Of a stretch of 64,000 bases of DNA, positions 57,718 to 64,000 are shown piece by piece (position 1 is the stretch's first letter; every line of letters starts with the position of its first letter). The notes below the pieces were generated by a model. It was not told the DNA's origin, searched no databases, and worked only from the letters and a program-made list of their open reading frames with translations. The stretch is from Bidens hawaiensis. Lineage: Eukaryota; Streptophyta; Magnoliopsida; Asterales; Asteraceae. The DNA lies in contig JAIQDT010000186.1 of assembly GCA_021521415.1 (NCBI GenBank), forward strand, positions 286,001-350,000, given 5' to 3'. Made by a program: the position numbers and the translations under genes.

Positions 57718-58117
57718 TGTAGGTTCCTAGCCGGATCACATTGGAATATCTCGTAGTACGTGGGTGCGGAATCCCCACGTAATACGATACGAGTGTAAGA
57801 TTAACACGACGTTGAATCGGTAAAGTATAACACGCGAACAATACTAATAAACTTGATTGTATTAATTAACTTCAACACGTGATATCAAAGATCACTCCAA
57901 AATACACGTTCGGCCGAAGTCTGCAAAATCCTTAAACAAATAAACCTAAAAACGAAGTTTATATAATAAATGACAACTTCGCCAAACACTCTTGGCGAAG
58001 TTGTCTAACAACCAGCGAACTTTACAAACAATATTTAAACCAAAACAAAACAAACTAATACGATTACAGACACATGCAAAACACGAGATACTGAACTACT
58101 GACATCATGCACCAACA
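57718..58117 (-). repeat. 5' LTR of S4
   Basis: 400 bp. On the minus strand TGTTGGTGCATGATG to GGAACCTACA. A GACAACTTCGCC...GGCGAAGTTGTC hairpin (about 58007-57973) is followed by TTATATAAAC, the same hairpin-then-TATA order as S1. Confidence 0.9.
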
Positions 58118-58681
58118 GATGGCATCGGTCTAAAGGGGAGATTGTTGGGTATTATATTTTAGACCGACACATGGAATCGTTACTCGTTTATAATGAGAAA
58201 TTAAAGAAAGACAACAAGATATTATAACGAGTAATTGAAGCATTTGTCGGGTGAAATATTATATTATATTTTATTCCTTTGGTCTTATAGTGGCGGTGGA
58301 GTGAAGACCAAGGCACAAGACTAGTATAAATAGATGATTTAGGTCATTCTTTTAGGTCGTGTGTGCATTGTGAGAGTTTGCCCCCGAGGAAGAGCTCTCC
58401 CTGGGTGGCCGTTTCTTTATGATTATGTATGTATGAATGTATGTATGAGGGTTCTTGATGAGAATCATTCGGTTAATGAAAATCATACTTCTACATCTAT
58501 CTTTTGTGTTTTGATTACAATTGTTCATCCTATTATTGATTGTTAATCAAATCGAACTCTCCACATCCGTCCATTATTATCATTCAAGAGTGAATACGAG
58601 CGCGATTCGATCCTAACCCGGATCCGAGCTCCACCATTAATACCGATTATTCATGCCTCTGCACCGGGATCGGTTCTTTCA
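58118..58681 (+). mobile_element. 3' end of copia-like element D (polypurine tract and LTR)
   Basis: Only 25 bp of internal sequence remain, with a polypurine tract AAAGGGGAGAT (58132-58142). The LTR at 58143-58681 runs TGTTGGGTATTA to GTTCTTTCA. TATA AGTATAAATAGA lies at 58323-58334. S4 cut the element 14 bp before the polypurine tract. The right flank is the S5 third ORF. LTR ends and polypurine tract are typical of copia; the lineage is not determined. Confidence 0.75.
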
Positions 58682-58689
58682 GTTTCTCC

Positions 58690-61211
58690 TTACTTAACAG
58701 ATTCTTCATATATGTTTTCTGCAGTGGTTGGAGCTTTATCTTCATTTTGAGGTTCAGACTGAGGTTGACTGAATTTGCTTAGTACAATTGCCAAAGTGTT
58801 GTCAACTTCCTCACCCTGTTTCATTTTCATTAACATTTTAATAACCTCATATTCCACATCCCATTCTTGACTTAGAGTTTTGGCAATGTTAGCTTGGGCT
58901 ATCAAGTCCTCTTGCTCTTTCAGATCTTCTTCAGTTAAGGTTTGGGCTATGAATTCCCTCTCCTTAGTTTCTCTTATAACCTTTTGAAGCCTTTTGGCAG
59001 CCAAAGTATCTTCATCTTCTTCCTCATCCTCAACACTTACTTCCTGTGTAACAAAAGGTTCATCTTCATCATCAGTTATTGCTTTCCCCTTCTCCAATCT
59101 TCTTTTCTTTTCTTCTTTAGTTTCAGGGAGAAAGTTATCAATATCCTCAAATAAATCATCCATTTCCTTGTCATGCTCAGCCTTCTTGGAACCTTCTTCA
59201 TAAGTTTCAGTTAAAATTGGTTCCTCAGTTGCAGCACTCTCATTCATTACAGTATCATTCAACACAGTATCAGTGGCATTATCTTCAGTTAGTACATTAG
59301 AGCCACATCATCAGTTGCAATATCACTTGGTATAGCTTCTGATGTTACCGCATTATCAGTGGTTTGATTTTCCATTTCAGCGTCGATCTCTCTTTCTTTC
59401 CTCAACAGATCTTCATCAAAGTCTCCATAAAGAGTATTTAACACCTCATCATTAACATCATACTTCTGTTCATCACCACCAGATTCATCTCCTTCATAGT
59501 CTTCATCAATAATCGTCTCTCACCACCATCCTCCTCCTTCTCACTATCACCATACACATTTAAGATACTCTTCAATCCATCTGCCTCATCTACCACGTTC
59601 TCCACTACTACATCCACCTTCTCTTCATCAACAATTGTGGCCATAGATATATTCTCCCCCGGTTTTGGGGAAGCTAAGGTCTTCTCAACCTCTACCTCAA
59701 GGGTTTGAATTTTCAAAAGAGCTTGGGTCAATTATGCTTTTAAGTCCTCATTCTCTTTCAACAGAATTTCATTTCTCCCCCTCACATATGCTACTTTAAT
59801 CATCAACTCCATATTTAATCTGAACAGATAATCATTTGTGGAAGAAGTTTGAGTAGGTATGTCTTGAAGAGGATCAAGTATGTCATTGTGAGATTGGGTA
59901 GATTCAGTGGGTGGGCTTTGGGTATAGATAAGTGGTGTTTGGAATAGGTGTGAAAATGTAGGTTGTGAGGTTTCAAATGTTTTGGAATGGTCTGGGGATT
60001 GAATTGGTGTGGATTGAAAGGTTTGTAGGTGTGTAGGACGTGATTGTGTAATATATGGTTCATGTGCTGGCTGGGTAAGGTCTTAGGTAGTGGTTTGGGT
60101 TTGGGTTAAAGGCTGGGATGTAGTTTGGTCAATGGTTTGAGGTGGTGTTTGGTTTAAGGTTTCAGGTGGGTTTTGGATTAGTGGCGAGGTTGGTGGGGAT
60201 GGTATATATGTGTCCGATGGTGTTGGTGAAGGTGGTGTTGGTAAAGGTGTTGGTGGTGGTGTGGGTAAAGGTTGATTCTCCCCTTGAATTTGTGCATCAT
60301 AAAAAAAATCTCCTCCAGCTCCCCTTCATGATCATCTCCATTATCATCATCACTTGACTTATCAGAACTATCATCACCTTCCTCAACATCTTCCTCCTCT
60401 GAGGTTAACTCAGTTTATGGCATAATCTCAGCATCATGGTTAATTAACCATGGTAACACATCAAACTCAGCATTTGGATTGAATCTGCTTGTGCTTGACA
60501 GATTAGCAATCCTTTTGTAAGTATTTGGATTCTGCAATACATGTGTTGTACCCCTTGTGGGTAAATCTTGTAGCTCATTATTAAAGATTATTTGCAGAAA
60601 TCTGGGATATGCCAGCATTTTGTCTTTATTCGGCTTCCTTAATATGCTCATCATCCCTTCAAAGATCATCTTCAAAAAATTGGAAGGCAGATCATAAACT
60701 ATGGCAATAGTTGCATTTGCCAAATCTCGACTCATGAGAGTCCAAGATCCCTTTCTAGGGGCAAAGCCCTGAATAATACGTTGAATTAAGAATCGATAAA
60801 TTTTTGGAAACATCCCCTTATGGAACTGTCCCTCATGGACATTCCCTTGATAACCCATAGTATGCACAAAAATCTTCAGCAGATGATCAGTTGTAAAATG
60901 AATCGGATTGTGATCATCATCATGCAATTGCAAGCAGGTTCTGATTAATCTTTCAGTTACGTGAATCTCATGCCTTGCCACTGTAGCTTCTACACACCTA
61001 CCATATATATCATCGTATAGTGTGGCCGAGTGCTAGAAATCTAGCAAATGATTCTATATATCACGGGGCACTATGTTAAGGCAAAGCATATATTTGATCT
61101 TTGGAGCCACCTTATCATATCAGCCACCTCCTGATTATATGCGGTAATTTGTAGCAAAGCACACATGTTGTGCTTGTGCTCAGACGGGTATGCCAGTTCG
61201 TCACCCACCAT
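58690..61211 (-). pseudogene. Third ('envelope-like') ORF of S5, broken
   Basis: Start ATG at 61211 (MVGDELAYPSEHKHNM), in the context CAG-ATATGG. Conserved with S1: an EVADMIRWLQRSNICFALT-type block, then HLLDF, SATLYDD, VEATVARHEIHVTERLIRTC, and MLAYPRFLQIIFNNELQDLP (S1: IMYPRFIQMILNHVAPTLP). Stops near 61072-61076 and in the next 60 bases, and frame changes near 60415, 60085, 59730 and 59440, break it. After the conserved domain come an acidic stretch, a long Pro/Thr/Gln-rich linker (about 60300-59850), a coiled-coil-like segment (MTQALLKIQTLEVEVEKTLA) and an acidic, Lys-rich C-terminus (MLNDTVMNE to 58690). No signal peptide or membrane segment seen. It ends beside the D insertion, so the C-terminus may be incomplete. 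Confidence 0.72.
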
Positions 61212-61213
61212 AT

Positions 61214-61432
61214 CTGTACAAACAAACAAACACATTCAAAGTTAAAATTAGTCACAAAGCACATAACTTTGAATGATATTAAGTTATAATTTGAAGAAGA
61301 AGAGAAGATATGTCTTTAAGAACCTGATCTTCGACAAATTAAAAACCTGCATACGAAAAAGAGAATTATAATCATGAATATTAAATGTCCATTATCACTT
61401 AATCGATGTCGGAAAACACTTAATGTGCTTAC
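61214..61432 (-). other. Candidate 5' UTR intron of S5 third ORF
   Basis: Donor CTCG|GTAAGC at 61432. Two acceptors: TCGTATGCAG|GT ending at 61347 (86-nt intron) and TTTGTTTGTACAG|ATATGG ending at 61214 (219 nt), the latter two bases before the ATG. Consensus match only. Confidence 0.45.
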
Positions 61433-61563
61433 CGAGTCGGATTGAGTGGGCTGACAAATTAGGGTTAGGAAGTTTAGATGATTGTAGTAAGGCGGTTGAG
61501 TTTCTGAAACGAGAGCTAGAGAGTGGAAGGTGAGAGAGAAAAGTGGCAAAATTTTCTCTAAAT

Positions 61564-61577
61564 CCCTCTTATATACC
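61564..61577 (-). promoter_or_regulatory. TATA box upstream of S5 third ORF
   Basis: GGTATATAAGAGGG on the minus strand, just downstream of the CTCGG-type motif array and followed by a TCTCTCTCACC-rich leader. The S2 and S3 LTRs have the same array-then-TATA order. Confidence 0.5.
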
Positions 61578-62985
61578 TTTTGAAAGTGAGTTTTAAATGC
61601 TTTTTGTCTTGTAGTGAGTTAATAGCTTTCAAATAGTAACAATATCCATTTAAATATATTCACATTTAAAACCTTGCTCGATAAAGTTCATTTACCAAAC
61701 CTTTCTCGGGAGAGTAATTATTTACAAGGCTTGCTAGGAACCTTCCACTTTCTCAAAGCTTGCTCGTTTTAGATTTAATTCAAAAATTATAGATTATTTT
61801 AGAAATAAAGCTAAGAAAATACAATGAAGAAGCTTACTCGAAATACAAGATTGCTTGAGAAATGAATCACAAGTCAAATAATCAAGTATAAAGTATCAAA
61901 TAGGCAACCTTGCTAGGAATCATTTAAGATACCCAAATAAACATCTTAGACATTCTCCTAATAATCAACCTTGCTCGAATTTCTGAACCTATCACAAACC
62001 TTACCCGAAGATGTCAAATAGTTCACAAATATTCAGTCAAGTATACTTTGAAGTAAAGTATGCTTGAAATAATTCAAGAATACAAAATGAGCTAGAGATG
62101 GATTCTAAACACAAAGTGTACTCGAAAAACGAAGATTCGAAATTACCAAGTATGTTTAGAGAACATTTGAAAATTTCAAAGTGTGCCCGAAACATAAAGT
62201 GTGCCCAGAAAACAAAGTTTGCGCGAAAACACTTGTAATTTCGAAGAATCATATTCACAAGTAACACATAGCTTGCTAGAATGAGTTTAAACGGTAAAAC
62301 AAAACACCTAAGTGTTCTATAAAGTACAAAAACATTAAAGCTTGCTAGAAGTAGCATATTCAATCACAAAGCATGCTAGTATGACTTAAACAACCTATAA
62401 AACAGTTAAGTTTGCTAGAAAGTTTAGAATTCAACAAAGCTTGCAAGAAAACAGTTGTACTCATAAACAAAATAGTAAAGTGTGCTAGGCAGTACAAACT
62501 ATATAAAATCTAGATAGAAATTTCATATTCAGCATCTAAAAATGCAAAGCTTGCTAGAAACAATTCAAGTATCCTACAAAAAAGTTAAGTGTGCTAGAAT
62601 AACTTGAACTTGTTAAAGCTTGCTAGTAATAAAATATTCAAATTCCAAGTACGCTTGAAAGGGTTAAACTTCAACTTAAACAGTCAAGTCTACCCGAAAT
62701 AATGTAAAGCATCAAAGCATGCCCGAAATTGATAAACTTAGACAAGCAACATCTAAGTGTGCTCGGAAAGGTTGAAAATATTAAACCTACTCGGAAATAT
62801 ATATTCAAACCTTTTGAAGGTAAAATGCAACTCTTTTTAACTTAAACCAATATCAAACATATTTAACGTAAAAAAATCATTGTGTTTAAGAGAAAATGGT
62901 GCATTTAGAGATCAAATTTCAGTTATCATTCCTTTCAAAACAGTTTCTTTCCTTTTATGAAAAAGATCTCAATCATGGGATCATA
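61578..62985 (-). other. Spacer of S5 with CTCGG/GCTAG motif array
   Basis: 1.4 kb, non-coding. Repeated (A)GCTTGCTAGAA, TGCTCG, CCCGAAA and ACTCGAA motifs at about 61670-62800, roughly every 30-60 bases. The conserved block at 62907-62924 matches S1 and S3. Confidence 0.8.
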
Positions 62986-63343
62986 TGTTGGACTCGGTCT
63001 GCCCAAGAGACATATTAAATTGATGTGGCTAGTACGTTATGATCCAAGTCGGGTCATACCCAATAACAAGCTAGACAAACACCGATAATATTCGTTCATA
63101 TATGATGTGATCGTAACAAATGAATATTAACACTTGAGTTATTTGGAAAGGGGTTTCTAAATAAAATGTACTTGTGTAATAAACAAATCATATGGATGAT
63201 TTATGTTTTATGAAATAACATTACATAGTGTTATTTAAGTTGGTTAAATAACAATATGTGAATAATAATAACCAAGCATGTCTCTTAACATATAATAGGT
63301 TTTATAAGTTATAAGTTATAAACTTATAAAAGTATATATGTAT

Positions 63344-63394
<51 letters not shown>

Positions 63395-63967
63395 TAAAGT
63401 TTTATAAAAGAAAAAGATAATAACTCTTTCAAATGTAATATTATTATATGTTTGAGTGGAGACATGCAAGGTGAGTGGAGACATGCAATGGTTATTATTG
63501 GTGGAGAGAAAGATGCCTTTAAATAAAACCAAGTCTTTCTCTTTCATTCTTTCATAACACACATAATTTCCAAGTAAACTTTTCTCTCTTCCTCTCTTGG
63601 GTATTTTCATCCAACATAAGAAAAGAAGAAGAAAATTTCAAGTGCAAATCCTAGCTAGAAGTGGTGTGTTGTTGAAGCTTGGGGTATGCTAGCTTGAGGA
63701 GCTTCCATATTCAAGTTCTTACCTTTCAATCATCATCTCTTTCACCCGGTTTTGTCATATTGAAAGGTAGTAGTAACATGCATGGACTTATAGTGACATG
63801 CATGTATTTGATAGTGTGTAATTCGTATTTGGATCCGAGTTTGGGTTTTGCATGTTTAAAATTGGTTTTATACATATTATATTAACAAGATTTAAAACTT
63901 TTATATCCGCTGCATTTTTGGTAAAATAGGAATTTTATCACTTTGATAATCTTGTTAAAACCCAACA
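62986..63967 (+). mobile_element. 982-bp solo LTR in S5 spacer, TSD TCATA
   Basis: TGTTGGACTCGG to AAACCCAACA, flanked by TCATA at 62981-62985 and 63968-63972. The empty site is visible in S3 at 33688-33712 (GGGATCATATTGACTAA). Holds an AT tract (63346-63391) and a TTTAAATAAAACC TATA-like site at 63519, which favours plus orientation. No coding sequence; the frame at 63679 is not supported. Confidence 0.9.
63346..63391. repeat. (AT)23 microsatellite
   Basis: Uninterrupted AT run inside the solo LTR. Confidence 0.95.
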
Positions 63968-64000
63968 TCATATTGACTAAGTAGCTTCTCAATACTTCAT

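Larger units (their letters stand above)
57105..58117 (-). mobile_element. Sirevirus S4, 5' end (LTR, PBS, leader, gag start)
   Basis: LTR 58117-57718, PBS 57715-57703 (TGGTATCGGAGCA), leader 57702-57247, gag from 57246. The LTR matches the S1 LTR family. Gag is cut at 57105 by S3. Confidence 0.88.
58682..64000 (-). mobile_element. Sirevirus S5, third ORF and spacer (pol beyond window)
   Basis: On the minus strand from the window edge: spacer (63968-64000 and 62985 to about 61600), promoter-like region, third ORF 61211-58690. The spacer aligns with S3 33000-33740, including the block at 62907-62924 and the motif array. Interrupted by a solo LTR at 62986-63967 and by D at 58681. Confidence 0.88.

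Noticed and set aside
58361..58546. 61-codon ORF in the D LTR
   Set aside because: Short, inside an LTR, no domain or homologue in the window.
63302..63610. 102-codon minus-strand ORF
   Set aside because: Runs through an AT microsatellite (IYIYIY) and has no other support.

Overview
This window is plant nuclear DNA, probably from a eudicot and plausibly a member of the Asteraceae. The family guess rests on recognising the retroelement types and is only moderately secure. I see no ordinary host gene, tRNA, rRNA or prokaryotic feature. Essentially all 64 kb is LTR retrotransposons inserted into one another: Ty1/copia elements of Sirevirus type (called S1-S5 here), two Ty3/gypsy chromoviruses of Tekay/Del type (T1, T2), a third copia-like 3' end (D), a gypsy integrase remnant, and several solo LTRs.

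Left part. S1 (+, 1-10471) has gag, pol, a 2-kb spacer, a third 'envelope-like' ORF, a polypurine tract and a 3' LTR; its 5' end lies outside the window. It sits in the gag of S2 (-, 10472-12540: gag start, primer-binding site, LTR). S2 abuts a short gypsy integrase fragment (12541-12902). T1 (+, 12903-32186) follows. It has 3-kb LTRs, a solo LTR in its leader, a broken upstream ORF, broken gag-pol, and a 4348-bp tandem duplication that carries a 2217-bp solo LTR in each copy. The two flanks of T1 come from different host elements, so T1 may be a recombination product (or an assembly join).

Right part. S3 (-) occupies 32187-41535 and 54486-57104. Its gag is split inside a zinc-knuckle codon by T2 (-, 41536-54485), a young complete chromovirus with a 5-bp target duplication (AATTG) and a polyprotein broken by one TAG. 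S3 lies in the gag of S4 (-, 57105-58117). S4 lies just upstream of the polypurine tract of D (+, 58118-58681), and D lies in the third ORF of S5 (-, 58682-64000). S5 also carries a 982-bp solo LTR flanked by TCATA. From outside in, the nest is S5 > D > S4 > S3 > T2.

How the parts work: in each element, gag makes the particle, pol gives protease, integrase, reverse transcriptase and RNase H, and LTR, primer-binding site and polypurine tract drive transcription and priming. Nearly all coding regions here carry stops or frameshifts. The observations most worth a second look are: (1) an ordered series of conserved non-coding blocks between pol and the third ORF, shared by diverged Sireviruses; (2) promoter-like modules (motif array then TATA) upstream of the third ORF that mimic those in the LTRs; (3) splice-acceptor-like signals at the gag-pol frame change in two Sirevirus families; (4) a tail-anchored, proline-rich extra protein upstream of gag in the chromoviruses; (5) twin long hairpins with a shared core and different but self-complementary arms in the 2.2-kb solo LTR.
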